Of a stretch of 64,000 bases of DNA, positions 1 through 13,600 are shown one piece after another. Numbering within the stretch: position 1 is the first letter of the stretch; each line of letters starts with the position of its first letter. Below the pieces are notes generated by a model. The model was not told the origin of the DNA. It was given only the letters and a program-made list of their open reading frames with translations, and did not search any database. The position numbers and the translations under genes are program-made. The DNA comes from Nemopilema nomurai (lineage: Eukaryota > Cnidaria > Scyphozoa > Rhizostomeae > Rhizostomatidae): positions 396,495 to 460,494 of the forward strand of contig ML133414.1 of the NCBI GenBank assembly GCA_003864495.1, in the 5' to 3' direction.

Positions 1-252
1 TGAGAAATGACAGGGTAGGCCCAGGGCGTCCAAAAGATAAAGAACTATTCATAATATTTTGTGTTCTTCAAACTAGCAATGATAACACTGCATCAAAAAA
101 GTAATTGGAACTTCAGTGGGACTTAAGTAGGAGCTTCACTGCTATAACTTATTGCTGAATAAAATTTAATGGCTCATAGAGTATTCAAACTCATCTTGTA
201 ATGCTTTACGAATTTTGGAAGCATGATTTATTATTATAAATGAGACACTTAC

Positions 253-3200
253 ACAAACAGCTTTGCTGACTTCGACAACAATATTGCCCTCTGGTGGGTA
301 TTGCTTGTACATTGAACTGCCGCTTACGAAAATGACCACAGAGATTATCATGAGAATGGCGGGCACGCCAAAAGCCAGCGGATAACAGTCGTGTCCAAAG
401 CATTCGACGTCGCCTGAAACGGTAGAAATGACGTCATGAAATCAGCACTTACTAAGAATAAATGACATAATTAAAAAATGATTTAATGAATTAAAAGCGG
501 TTAGATAGAGTCACAAAATAATTCAAACAACCGATAAGTGAATGAAACCAATGGATAATCGATATGAAAATAGACGAGTTTGGACAATCAACATTTATTA
601 TAAAAAGAATAAAGTCATTGAACTGAGACTCACCCCTCAGAATGGGTGTTAGCAACATGGAAGTCAAACTTCCAACATTGATTGAAAAATAAAATATTGA
701 GAAGAAACTTTGCAGCTTGCCCTCCTGTTGAAAAGAAGATAAAAAGGAACCTGTAATTAGACGTCTTTGTATGAACAACTTGAATTGAATTTGGGGTGTC
801 CGGTTCCCTGTATTTTTCCAAGCATTTCAATAACAATTTATTTATATTAGGGATTGACATATCACAATATATCACCCTAGCTCAGAAGAAATCGTTTCCC
901 TTCACGTCAGATTTAACTAGCCTGTGTGTAGCAACAAAAGCAAGACGGACTTGGAACATTTCAATATCGTTCAGTTTATTAAGCATAATTGAGTTCATAA
1001 AAAATGAAACATTTATCATTTGGGGAACGCTATTGTAAAATTCAAAGAGCCAAACTTCTTGGTAACAATATTAACCAGACTAGTAGCCATTTAGTCTTGG
1101 CATGATAATGGTTAAGTAAAGTAACTATTTTTTATCAATGGAAAAGTAACTGTTTTTGAAGAGCCAAATTTCACATTGGAAGATAGAAATTGATTTCGTT
1201 TTATCAAAGTGTGGCAAGTCAAATATAAGCATTAGAAACATTGGTGTTTGAGGTCATTTTAAAATATCAGATTAAAAAAAAGTCTGAACAAAACAATATT
1301 GACTAATATCACAAATAAGTTCTGCAGGTCCCCCGATTTTCAAATACGGCACCTAGAGTGTTAAATGAAAGGTGTGCAACATTTCACCTGGTATTCACAT
1401 AAAAGGTTGTTGTTTAGCAAATGTTGGAAACAGAAACCTTATCGTGCAAAAAGGCAATGTGTTTAAAACAAAAAGTGTTTATAAAACAAACTGTATTTAC
1501 AAAACAAGACGTGTGGCTACACAAACCTGCCCGGCTTCAAACTGATCTCCACCGAAAGCAGAAACACAGGGTTTAATTCCACCTGTTCCAATTGCTATTA
1601 ACAGCAGTCCAATCATGGGACCAACCCTTAGGAAGGAATAGTTTTTAACTATTTAGGATGATTTTGCCAGCTTTTGCGCACTTATAGACACACAAAAACG
1701 AGCAGGGACGCATATTTAAAGAGTTTTATACTCAATTAGCTTTAACAAACACCCAAGAAAAGACATTTTTGGCACACCAAGGAAACTTTTTAGCCAATAA
1801 ATCATCGGTGATTGGAAATATTGGACTATTATCTGTCTATGGCAATTGCTAAGTAGACCTATTTGTCTCTTTAAAATTCAACAGAAAAAAATTATCAATC
1901 TGCTGCCGCTTGTACATGACTAGGAAAAGAAACATGACAAAATTGTCCCTAAAGAAACATCTAACAGTATTGTCATATTAGCCAGTTGAGGAGGACTTAG
2001 AAATGTTAAAGAATATATTTGCATACAATTTCACCGCATTCAAAAGGCTTGGAATTGCTGTAACTGCAACCACAATGTTGCCGATTGCATATATCAGGGA
2101 AATGTACAAGATAGTCCTGCGAAAAAAAATTATCTTTAAAAATGAAGAAACAAAGATTTTTTTCAATGATGTTTGCATGACACTCAGGGAATAAACTCTT
2201 GCCTTGTAATAAAAGACCTGACTTGTCTAATTATAAATAGAACATTGCAATTCGCCAATCAAAATCTTTCTCTTTGAGTCAAGTATTATTTGAAATTTTT
2301 CCTAATTTTCCCTATGAAAGACTAATTACATTCTCTAATATGAAGATGCTGCATGCCCTCTACTCTACACATTGCTACCAGAGAGCACGATACCTGGAAA
2401 CATAACTAGAATAAAATGCAAAAGAAAACCAAATAAGCTAACTTGTATTTCCCCCAGAAGCTATCTGCAATGATGGCCCCAAATATGGGACTGAAATAGC
2501 AGAGCATGTTAAAGGCATGGTAGACTTCAGTTGCGTGGTCCTTGTCCATCTTCAACATGGATGTTAGGTAAAGTACAAGAATTGCTTGAAAAGAGAAACC
2601 ATCATGATAAGAAGTAGTAATTAAAGATGCTTAGATCTAGTGTCCTTGTGGAACAATGCAAAAAAATAAGCTTCAGTGTAGTAAATTGTACATTGCAGAA
2701 AAGGATCAAAAAGACAAACAAAAATCAATAACTTTTATTTCAAACAATATGTTTGGTAATACACAGAAACTTTGCTTTGCCAATATCATGCTTTCTTTAA
2801 AACAGTTATAAATGCTGTGACCCCCATTCAATTCAAAGTTCAAAGGTCACAAACAACGGTATAATAGAGAGATAATCTATTTCATTGTTTTTATTTTACT
2901 TCTGTAAATGATTGGTATAGAGCAAGATTGAAGAGATGCTATAGTCAAGAAACAAAAGAAAAATTAATATTTGGTTTCAAGCATATCAACCCTAAAACCA
3001 AGATCATTTTTAAATCCTAATTAAAGAAGTGTATCATGGTCTTTATCTGGCACAATGACTTACCATGCATTCCATAGTATGAAAACCTTTCACACAACTC
3101 ATTGCCAAGAATAAAGTAGACTTGGACAGGATAACCAAGTTTGTCTTCCAGAAATGTCTAAAAAACCAACTTATTATTAAATTGCACAATAGTTATAGAA

Positions 3201-5622
3201 TTTGGAACATATTTCATCAAGGACTTTCCTTTGAATATGGGGGTAAAATAAATTTGCAAGGGCTTTCTTTCTGGCCAGAAAATTTTTTCCAAATCAATGG
3301 TCTTATTTAATCTTCTCTGTTTAGCTCACAATGTTTGAACTTACTGCTAAGTATAGGAAAATTGTCTATGTTTTTTGAAGTGGCTTTTTGAACAGGCAAC
3401 TTTTGTTTCCTTATATAGAAGACCATTTGATTACCCTCTTAAAACTTTATAGGGAATAGATAGTCTATCCCACAAAAGGAACAGATTTGAACAGGTTAGA
3501 ATTGTGTTGGGTTCCCTCTTTATATTTACTACAAATCTTATCAAGTTTTTTTTTTATTTAATTCATGGAAACCTGGAGGCTCTGAATAGCACGATTAACA
3601 CTACAAATGACTAAAATGTGAGCCTGGATGATTTGCTTCTTATTAAGTGCAAGGATAAAAACTGAAAATGCCAAAAAGGATCGATGTTGTTGAAGGAGAC
3701 CTTGAAATTTACATGTTACGAGTAGAAAAGGAAGTGCAATAAAACTTCAAATGATTAAATACATCTTCTGTTAGCCTTTGAATGACATTGTATTGCTAGT
3801 GTTATAGAATTTGTCAAAAGTAATGTATCTTTCCCAGTTTGTAAATACTGAAATATGAAAAAATAAACAACAGTTTTCCATTTATAGCCCATGTAGCAAA
3901 ACTTGCAAGGACTTTTTCTAGCCTATGATGTCTTTTACCCGAAGATGCCTGTTGGAAAGCAAAAAGAAAGTTCAACTAAAAAACAAACCCTGACTTTGCC
4001 CTTTTGTTGTTTTTGTGGTGATGACTCTGCAAGAAAATGAAACAACTTGATAACAAAACTCTATAAAATAAAAATTTAAAGATATAACTCACTTTTTGCA
4101 TTTAGTTTGTATGGCTATGTTAATTCTTTCAAATACATATAATTGTGGTATCTTTTGATACTTTAACTGCTTCCACAGGGAGAAAGTTATTACCTTTCCT
4201 TGAAATTTTCACCTCAAAACTGAGCATGAATACCTTTGCAATATGGATTGAGGATGATATAGGAAATGTGAGAGTAAGAGGTGTCTTTTGGGTGGTACAC
4301 AGAGGTTATCTAAATTAAATGCAAAGAGGAGGGTACAAAGCAGTTGCATACTGTTTCACTGGTCAATGACTCCCTTGGATATTATATTTCAGTGCTTATT
4401 TGTAATAAACATGCTATAAGTGCCACACATGTTTCCTTAGCAAGAGGGCTGATAATAAGATTTCGCACTATCATGTTATCATCTCTCTAGCCACACCCTT
4501 TAAGGCCCCTTTCATTCTTTGTGGCTGAGTTCTAAACTATGAGCAACTGTACCACTGGTGCAAAGTGAGCTGTGGTGGATAAATGTGGGGTTCCATAGCT
4601 AGAGAACTTGGAGATAGCAAGCAGCAGCAAAGGCAGGATGGTTGTTAGGGGTATTCAGTGAGGAAGCAGGTTCTGCAGATATATTTCTATTAAGGGGAGG
4701 GGTATTGCTACAAAAGCACAAGGGTAGGGGCACAAGAGAGTACATCAAAGAGTAACTGTGCTGAGCTCTTTTAAGCATAATATGACAAGATTGCATGGAT
4801 TACAGTTTTAATCTATGATGGAGAAGGATTTCTAAAGAAAGCTCCTCATTACCCAAGAATTTGGTTTTCTATGCAACACAAGATGTTACTGATGGCTTTG
4901 GTGATGATCCTTATGTTATCCAGTCATTGAAAATTATCAAATTTGCATGTGCAATTTATTGGATTTATCTGCACCAATAGTTGCAACAGGGATTATCTAG
5001 CCTAAGCTGGACTTTATTAAGAAATAAGTAACAAAAACTTTGGGGGCCTATTTCACACATGACTTTTTATTAGAAAAGAGAGCATGTTTAGAAGCCTCAA
5101 AAGCAACTTATTACATGTTTAAAGATTTTCTAGAATGCGCAACCATGATAACAAGCTGCTCAGTACCTTAAACTTTACCTGAGATAGCTACGACTTATTA
5201 ATTCAGGAAATTCGTTTGAACAATAGTCACAACGAGCATGAACTTGACCACGGAATATTTTTTTGGCGAAGGCCTAGCCGCGAATGAAGGGAAGTAGTTC
5301 GCCAGAAGCTCATTTATAGCTTGGAAGCTCATTTCACTATTTTTGCATTTTGATAAGCGACCCCAGGGATTTAAATTTATCATATATTTATCTTTTATCG
5401 TATCCTTATCGTGTCTGTATAAATTTACCGATTTCGGTGAAGCTTTGAACAGCGGTTGACAACAGTAAATGCACAAACGAAGCAAAGAGCAGGTGCACAA
5501 GCGATCATGATTCCTTTACCTTTCGACCCTTTAGCTTGCTCATTTGCATTCGCATCTCCAGCCAATTCCTGATAGGGACCGTCTTCCCTGCTGAGCATTT
5601 CATAACCAACAGGTTGGGCCAT
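253..5622 (-). CDS. SLC15A: PEPT1/2-type proton-coupled oligopeptide transporter, 5' part (SLC15 family), truncated by window edge
   Basis: Plasma-membrane POT/PTR2-family symporter expected to import di- and tripeptides with protons. Exons read on the minus strand: 5520-5622 (ATG at 5622, cytosolic N-terminus), 3064-3157, 2443-2584, 2035-2116, 1527-1626, 634-724 and 253-413, all with GT-AG borders. Family hallmarks seen: [12 protein letters not shown] in the first transmembrane segment, [39 protein letters not shown] (PTR2 signature), [14 protein letters not shown], then [17 protein letters not shown] and PPEGNIV, which match PEPT1/2 rather than the SLC15A3/A4 histidine transporters. About 290 residues are covered; the remaining helices and the C-terminus lie beyond position 1. 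Two joins are unresolved because phases do not match: between 5520 and 3157, where a short linking exon is needed, and between 2035 and 1626, where about 14 nt are missing by comparison with vertebrate PEPT2, probably a microexon. Identification is firm; the exact N-terminal model is not. Confidence 0.9.
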
Positions 5623-6326
5623 GTTTGTTGTTCCTGACTGGCCTCAAGTGACGGAACTCTTAGGCCAGTTGCTTACTTTCGATCTCTCTAATCACTTCCA
5701 ACAAACGTTTTTCCGTAAAGCTTCACGGTGTTGTCGTCTCTTTCATTTCTTACAGGAAGTGTAAATCCATCAGAAAAACTATCAAATATTCTTCTTCAAA
5801 GTGGATGAGTGAGCTGATTGATAAGCTGCAGTAACCAACATACAGGAAGATTTGCACAGCCACGATCCTCAAAGCCGTTGTAAACAAAAGGGGGCCGTCA
5901 TAATCATAATAAACATCAAACGACTTGATCCAACGCGAGCTTCATGAGTAATTATTTTGTCCTAAGCACTGTGTGGGCGGCCAAATAATCACCCAAACGA
6001 CGAAAAATCCCGGTGAAAAGCCTGTAAATTGTATCTGAGTAGCTAAAGGGTGCTGTCACCGCGAGACTGTAAATACCTCATGCCTGAATGAGCCGAGTTG
6101 CACAAATCCAATGCAGATGATGAGGCCTGAGTCTTCATAGGCCTGTCTTTACAAGGGTGGACGTGGCCTTGGACCTAGCAGGCTTGTCTTCCCGGTGTAT
6201 CAGCCATTAGCGCATTTCTCACAAACAGGCTCTCGCAAATACGCGTATGGTTGTAAACACAAACATTAGTGTGTGGAACTTGGGTCTACGTGGTGCCGGG
6301 GGAGGGGCATGTCCCCAGATGTTATA
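5623..6326. other. Intergenic, upstream of the peptide transporter
   Basis: The 5' flank of the minus-strand transporter gene. I see no coding exon. It should contain the transporter promoter, but I recognise no TATA box or other clear core element at a sensible distance from the ATG. Confidence 0.4.
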
Positions 6327-7127
6327 CACGCTTTTTAAGGAACCACTTTATAAGGAACCTACATGTAGAAGGCCGAAATATTTAAAGAACTTATACTACT
6401 AAAAACGAAATCCCTAAGGAACTTTTCGATTTGAATTTTTTTTACTGAAGCATCAAGAGCTAAAAAGCCGGTTCCATTCATTTGCAGCCAATACTCGCAT
6501 AGATTGTTTGCTATTCGTGTGTCAAGTGCTTCATTGAGTATGTCATTAATTTTACCCCAAACTGTCAAAAGTCCACCGATCCTTATAGGGGAAATCAATG
6601 TTATCTTGGCACTGGTCGCTTTCCTATCATTTCTCTTAAAAAGGAACGAAGCTTCTTTGGTAATAAATGCTGCTAAAAATTAGTTAAATGCGAATAAATG
6701 TAACGAATTATACGTAAATAACGGTATTTTACGTCCCTGTTGTCTTTATCTTTTCTTTAGTGTTATTTTTATACGATATATCAACGAATTACAATCCACA
6801 ATCCACAATCTTTCTCTCCGGTTCGTTCACAATCTTCAATCTGTAATCCGATACTTCTCAATCCTACCTTTCCCTCGTGCGGTTGTGGTCGTTTCCAATA
6901 GCAACAACAACATAAATCTTAACATAACGATAATAATAGTCAGAATATTTACAACAGAGTAGTTTCCGCATATTCTATCTTGCCCCTCTCTCTATCAAGT
7001 GTTAAGTCTTATTGATGTGCAGTGAAAATTAAGGAACTTTTGGTACTTAAATCTGATGACTTGAGGTCTACGAATAAGGAACTTTTGGAACTAGGCCCTG
7101 AGGTAGGTTCCTTATAAAAAAAGCGTG
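6327..7127. mobile_element. 801-bp non-autonomous inverted-repeat element with TA target duplication (MITE-like)
   Basis: The left end CACGCTTTTT followed by AAGGAACC, and the right end GGTTCCTTATAAAAAAAGCG, are inverted copies. Each end is flanked by TA (6325-6326 and 7128-7129), as expected for a Tc1/mariner-type insertion. The motif AAGGAACTTTT recurs inside near both ends (6417, 7032, 7076). I see no transposase reading frame; the 79-aa frame inside has no recognisable domain. The superfamily is inferred only from the TA duplication. Confidence 0.7.
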
Positions 7128-10100
7128 TAAACGAAAACCATCATCGAATAAGTATGTGGCTAAACCATAACCTTACAACTACAGATGTATACCCCACTAT
7201 ATCATCGATTTCTATCTCCTTTGCATTTTTTATGATCTGTCTCCCAAATAAAACGGACTTGGAGCTTTGTAAGGGGGGATTTTCGGAGATCATCAATTCA
7301 AACACAACCCATCTCAAAACGCCGATTGAAACTCCAGTTTTAGATCCATCTCAATGGAACAAGGAGTTCTGGAATGGATAAGAGTCAACCAAGAAAAGAT
7401 GCCATATACTTTCAACTGAGCCTCGTCTTCGCTCTTTTAAAATTTAATAATCATAATTTTAATACCAGTGGCTAATCTAATTACAAACCGCATGCACTCC
7501 CACGATTTTGTTTAGCATTTACCTAACATTTAAATTAGTAATGATGCTTTGCAGAATAAAAACTCTGGCTTCAAAAACAATCATGGATACTATGGGCGGT
7601 TTTTAACTTCTTAAGCATTTGTTAGCTATGATTCGCAAATTTAGGTCACGTGGTTATAATGAGCCTTTGCAATATTCCATTTGGTGTTGGGCTGAACTTG
7701 CTACATCACCATCTTCATACAATCTTTACATAACTTTTTATTGTCAAGATAATGGCTCAAGTTGCCAACTTTTCTGCCAAGTGCATTTCAATGGGTTGCG
7801 ATTGAACTGAAACCGAAGGCCTGGCTTGCTGAAAATCCACAATACAACCACTGAGAATATATAAAACTGACTGTTCTTCATAACCCAAACGGGAAACGGG
7901 GACAAAAATTTTGAATTGTATTTTTGCTCTTATCACTTTCAATCCTTTCAGTTTGGATGGTTTTATAGCTTTTCTATAACTGAAACATTGGTGGCGATGG
8001 CGTAAAAACGAGAAAGAAGACAATTGAAATTCACAGAAACGGTATACGTTGAGGATACCGTAAGAAAAGCGAAGATGGGGACCTAGAATATCAGCTTAGT
8101 CATAGTTATATGTTATCTGCTCACTTTATTCTTTCGGGAATTGTCACCTGGGATCCTTTTAGAAATTTGGTAAAGTTGTGATGGACTGAAATTGTTTACT
8201 TAGAGTGTTATTTCAGGTATCTATAATTTGATCAGGATTTTCCACTCGGTACACATTCAAAATGAAAGTCCCTAGGCATGCTTTAGTTTCAAAAGCAACA
8301 ACCACTTCTAAGGTGCACAGCTTTGAATAATTGCAAAGATTTTCACCAAAACTTGGTATAACACGCTCTGTAGTACTATCTTTCATTTACAATAGTTTAC
8401 AAAGAGCACATTTACTTTATAAAATCGTAAAAAGTAGTTTGCCGGAAAGCCACCACAGGACGCAACAAAGAAATCAAAAATTTCAAATATACACATTTCA
8501 ATAAGATGCTCTAAATGTTACGATTTTACATAAATAAATTCTTTATTCTATTCAAATTCTCATCTAGCTTTCATTCAATACGAAGACGGTTGAAGTACAA
8601 GTAGCTACAGGTTGAAAAGAAATATCAGGATGAACTGGCGGATCAAACAACGCAAATCTTTACCCACGGACATCTTGCTTTTAGGATGGGGTGGGGTGGG
8701 GAAGTATGAGATGCGACCAAAATGAGGTGGGGAAAATGTGGAGTGCTAAGGGACAGATATGGCGTTGGTAGGGCGATATTTAGGGCCATATTGCTTGACG
8801 AGTGTTCAAACTGAAACAAGATATAAAGAAAACGAGCATGCTACCAACACCTCAAACACTGGTGAAGCAAAAATTGAGGCATTCTTACTTCTATCGGTAG
8901 CACTATGATATGATATAGCAAGTTTGCGATGTAAAAGGAAGTTAACGGTTTCTTCTGCCTGCTTCGCTTTACCAACTTAAGTGGTTAGAAAGAGTGTAGG
9001 GCTAATTTGCAAGGAAAACAAGTATCCTTTATGTCCTAGTATTGAAAAGGAATTTTGTTGATAAAACAGAACACAACTTTCCCAGTGAAGAGAGAGATCG
9101 TCTATCCTCTAAATACCTCTAAATGAGCAACAACATGGGGTGATGGAAATGGGAATGCACCCTTGATAAGATCCGAACATCTCAACAGCATTAAGGTCCC
9201 TTGAAGTAGTCTAGCTGTATGCTGATAAGCCAGAACTGAACGTGGCCTGAAACAGTCACGTGGCCTGAAACAGTCACGTGGCCTGAAACAGTAACGTGGC
9301 CTGAAACAGTCACGTGGCCTGAAACAGTCACGTGGCCTGAAACAGTCGCATAAGAGGGGCATGTCGGGAAGGAAAATGCAGGTAGCAAGACGCCATTCGG
9401 GCACAGTTTAGAATTATAAAAACAAAACCTCTTGCTAAGGATCTCTAAAAAGCTAAAAAAAATAAGAAACAATTTAATATGATAAAGAAGAAACTGGAAA
9501 ATCAGTTTGACAAATAACACTCTGAGATAAAGACATACTTTCATAAAAACCAGGCAACGTAGCGAATAAGTTTACGCGCTGTGATACCTTGGGAATTGTA
9601 AAACAGGGGGGTGAATAGGTAAGTTCGCAATTTCAAACTGATAAAAATATACGACCATTTCACGCATGAAAACATAAGATGATATAAACTAAAGACTAGA
9701 GAGCCAATATCAACGAATAAGCCGAGCTAAGATGGTCTTAGATGGAATTACAGTGAGGAAACATAAAGATCCAGTATTCGGAAAGTGGCATCGACCTTTA
9801 ATGGTGTGAATTGATTTTTTCAATTGTGCTTGATGTATCTATACTTGCGGGACAAAAGGACCAATTGCCGATTTGACAATGTTAATTCATAGTACATACG
9901 CATATTCAACATATGCACCCACTTTTGGAAGAAAATCTCAACATGAGGGTATTTTCAAATAATTCAGCTTCGTGATGTCAAAACAAGTTTTCAAAAACAA
10001 TATAAGCAGAACTGTTTAAAATGGTGAAAATTTCGGCATTGGCACGATATTTAAAAAGAGCTATACAGTCATGATAAAACTTTGAAATACTGTTTGATGA

Positions 10101-10683
10101 TTACCCGCAAGAAAACCAATAGGTTTCATAGTTATATGAGCTAACAAAGTCGGTAACTACATTGCATCAAATGAACTTTAGAAAAATCAAATGAAAATGG
10201 CTAACAAGAAGGCATGTCACGTGATCGCATGCATTAGTCCTCCACTAGTTTCCATGAATGCCCAACGCAACAGTTCGCGTCAGGTGTGACGTAGGAGCAT
10301 CCACGGCTAAGCAGAGGAGTAAGTCAGTGTATAAAAGAACTCAAGACTTTGTATGTAGCACGCGCGCAGTATCAAATCCAATGCTGGCTGTATTCAATGC
10401 ATGGCTGGAAAAGGAGATCGACTAGGGGTGAGCAGTTCGTTTGAATCCACCCAGATAAGTACTGTAAATTCGCCTTATACATTGAAACGATAAGTCAAAT
10501 TCTTTCACAATTAGACACTTCGAATGATGACATTAAAAGAACTTATCCTTTAAGGAGAAGAAATTCGAATGACGATGGGACATCTTCCTTAGGGACAAGA
10601 ATAGGGGCCAGTTCTGTCTCCTTTTCCAGCAATACAATTCAACGTACAAAACGGTTTAAACACACCTCTCAGACGATGGTGAT
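7128..10683. other. Intergenic between the inverted-repeat element and the forkhead gene
   Basis: No supportable coding exon was found on either strand. It holds a G-rich patch near 8690-8760, an 18-bp minisatellite (9241-9348, listed separately) and, near 10330, a plus-strand TATA-like sequence (see findings). The 3' UTR of the minus-strand forkhead gene must lie in its right part. Confidence 0.5.
9241..9348. repeat. 18-bp minisatellite, six units, with E-box junctions
   Basis: Six uninterrupted 18-bp units of CGTGGCCTGAAACAGTCA, the last changing after CAGTC. Unit junctions form CACGTG at four positions (near 9257, 9275, 9311 and 9329); one junction is AACGTG. Because 18 is a multiple of 3, open frames run through it on the minus strand, giving repetitive peptides that I do not regard as genes. 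Confidence 0.95.
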
Positions 10684-13600
10684 TTATTCACTTTTTTGTC
10701 CATGTATGACTTCCAGCTGCCTTGTAGCTTCGTTTGCCAAACTCAAGAGGGCCTGCACTTCCATCGAGACGCCAAGCTTGCCGTCAGCACGGGCCTGTTT
10801 GGCTCTCTTTGGTGTCCTCGAGTACGAATGGTCCGACATGACAGCCTGCCTTCCTTCAACATAGCCACTGTCACCAAGCGTGTCTCTCTCCACCAGTTTC
10901 TTCATGTTGTTGTCGATTTCCTCGTCACTGACATCATCGTCGTAATCATAATCAGAATCGTTTCCAAAATCATAGTGATCATCGATGTCCGTCTCCATTT
11001 CGAGTGATTGGTCAGCAATGACTCCGTTTGCACTTCGCTTCAGCTTCTGCGAGGAGTGCAGACTCACGTCTGTCAGTAGATTGGCTATAGTGTACGTCGA
11101 CCCCGACTCTCCTGCTGGTCTGAAATGCAAATGGGAAATCTCAAAGGTAAGATGTGTCGGAGAAGTTCAGTTTGTTCGTGACCACAGTTCATCGCCTTTT
11201 GAGGGCCTAGTTTATTTAGAAAACTATTTTTGCATCTGCTTCTGGAAAATTACGTTTTCAAAAACCATGGTATTATCAAGATAAAATATCAACCTATGAG
11301 TTATCTAGGGTCGTAAAAGAATCAAACAAAGCTGAATGCAAATAAAATAGTGATTTGCGTTATGCTATAGTCCTAAATACCTTGTCTTTGGTCGTCGAAC
11401 CGGAGTCTCCTCTTGCGATTCTGTGCTAGTGTCACTATCCGATAACGGCTCTATATACTTCCGCCATCTGTTCAATAGTGCTGGATTAGAATGCATGTTT
11501 TCTGTCGGAGTACTTGTTTGACTTCGTAGTCTCTCGTCTAAAAGAACATTTATAGAGAATAAGACTTCTAAGCAAATAATACTTTATTGAGACATCTTGC
11601 AAATCATGAAAAAAATTCACACAAAACATTGCCTTAACATAAAAAATTTGGCAGGGATTGTTCCTTAAATTGGCAGACATAAGAGATCCATCTAAGTTGA
11701 AAAGCATAGACTTAAGCTATACATGACCCTCTCCATTATAAAGAAAAAAATATCCAGTCCATTAATGCTGGCCTATTGATAGAAATACACGCTTGGGGTA
11801 AGATAAGAAAGGAGGGCATCGGGAAAAATAGCAAACATCAGGTTCTCCAGATGGTACCTAGAATGCCCAACGAGTGCTGAGGTAGGCTACTTCCGTGAAG
11901 TTTAAAGATATCAATGCAACATAGATACGATTAACGGTAAAAGGATTAACGAAATTTGAACGCTATGGAGGAAGAACTTATATAAGGCGTGTTTGGCAAC
12001 AAATGATTTGAAAGCTTCGACCTTTCATAATTGATAGTAAAGGGCTATGTCATTTTGGAAGACCTGATATAATTATTCCGAGAAATTTTATTTATACAAG
12101 TTATTTCCATAATGGAGTTTATTGATCGAAGATGTTCAAAGCATGTACGGAATTATTACTAAAGATAATGATTAATTATTGATTAATTATTGCCGTAACG
12201 ATCGATGATTGATCACTACGTTCAGCCACAACCTATAATAAGCTGCAAATTCTGCAATTCAGCAAGGCAATATCCGGAATTAAGTCAGTAGTGATCACAA
12301 AAGATGAAAGAAACAAAATATAATGATAAAGGAAAGCTGACGGGAAATGCCGTGAGAAACAAACCGTTGGGGTTGCCAGATAATGACAACCATATTTCTA
12401 ACATGGTCAATTGTCAAGAAAAAATATTCACCTGACCAAACTGATAGAGTATTCTTTTGTTTAAGGGGCACAAACAAGATTATTTCTTATTAGGAGTGAG
12501 TTAGAGTAAATGATTTAATAACCTAGGAGTCTACGAAGCTTTTTTGGAGGCTTTGCGGTATATGCACGGAATAAAGAATAAATAATTCTCCACATCCTAA
12601 CCGCAGGGTCTGGAAAATTCTGAGAGTTGCGCTTTAAACCCTTCCATTTTTCATGCTTGTCTGCACAATGTCAGAACATCTGTGATATTGTAACAATTAA
12701 AATTGATTTAAACATCCTTGGGGACGGATATCTTGATGTTTATTTCAAATTCATCCCTAAGCCATTGCCTTAAGTTATTGTCGTATAGAAATAAAGGGGC
12801 CAGTGATGACTTACGTTCGATCGCCCGGAGCTCACGTGGGGTGCTCATCGTGCACATGGCAGCAGCAGCGTCGAATTCTTTATCGTCTGATTCGAAAACA
12901 GAAAGGTTTATTAGGCCCAATGATGAAATACCAGGCAGTTAAAGAGAAGCTTAACGAAATGCTCAATTGAATATTCCATAATGATGGAACGGCTTACAGC
13001 TTACAAGATGGACATTTGATCCATTCAACAATAAAACACTCACCAAAATCAGGCGACGTTCCTCTACTAAAAAACGAATCTGCAAAAAAAGATAAGGGTG
13101 AAATAAGATAAATTAGGTTGCGCGAACTGAAGGCATAATTAAGGTTTGTGTTACGCAAGCTATGATCGAGTGACATGGACTTCTTGATGTTTTTACCCGA
13201 TGAACAACGACGCATGTTGGCGAAATGAAAAAATTTGTCAAAGGCATCATAAGATCATCGGTTATTCTGATTTTTTACTTCAGCATTTGACTTTCTTTAA
13301 AAAGGAGCGTTGAAGAAAATGAGAAATAAGAAAAACTTACCATGCCCAAAACTACCATATCCATCACTAAAAGAAAAAGAGAACAATCGTTTTATGGTTT
13401 GAAGCTTTCTCTGCTGCTCCAAAAAACAGATATTTTTGCAGATATTATATGTCTTCATTCAGAAAAATAAGAGTATAGGTGTCTTTTTAAAGTTACAGTT
13501 TCGACTTTAAAACCAACAAACTTAAAAACCAACAAACAAGTTAGACAGCTTCGTGAATATGGCCTAAGCATATTTATATTTACAAACACAAAAACACTTA

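Noticed and set aside
3945..3956. 10-nt AG-GCATCTTCGG-GT segment as a transporter microexon
   Set aside because: It fits the phase only if a non-consensus GTCGAA donor is used in exon 1; with the good GTAAAG donor the frame fails. Left unresolved rather than called.
9102..9544. 100-aa and 117-aa repetitive minus-strand frames
   Set aside because: Generated by the 18-bp minisatellite, whose unit length is a multiple of three.
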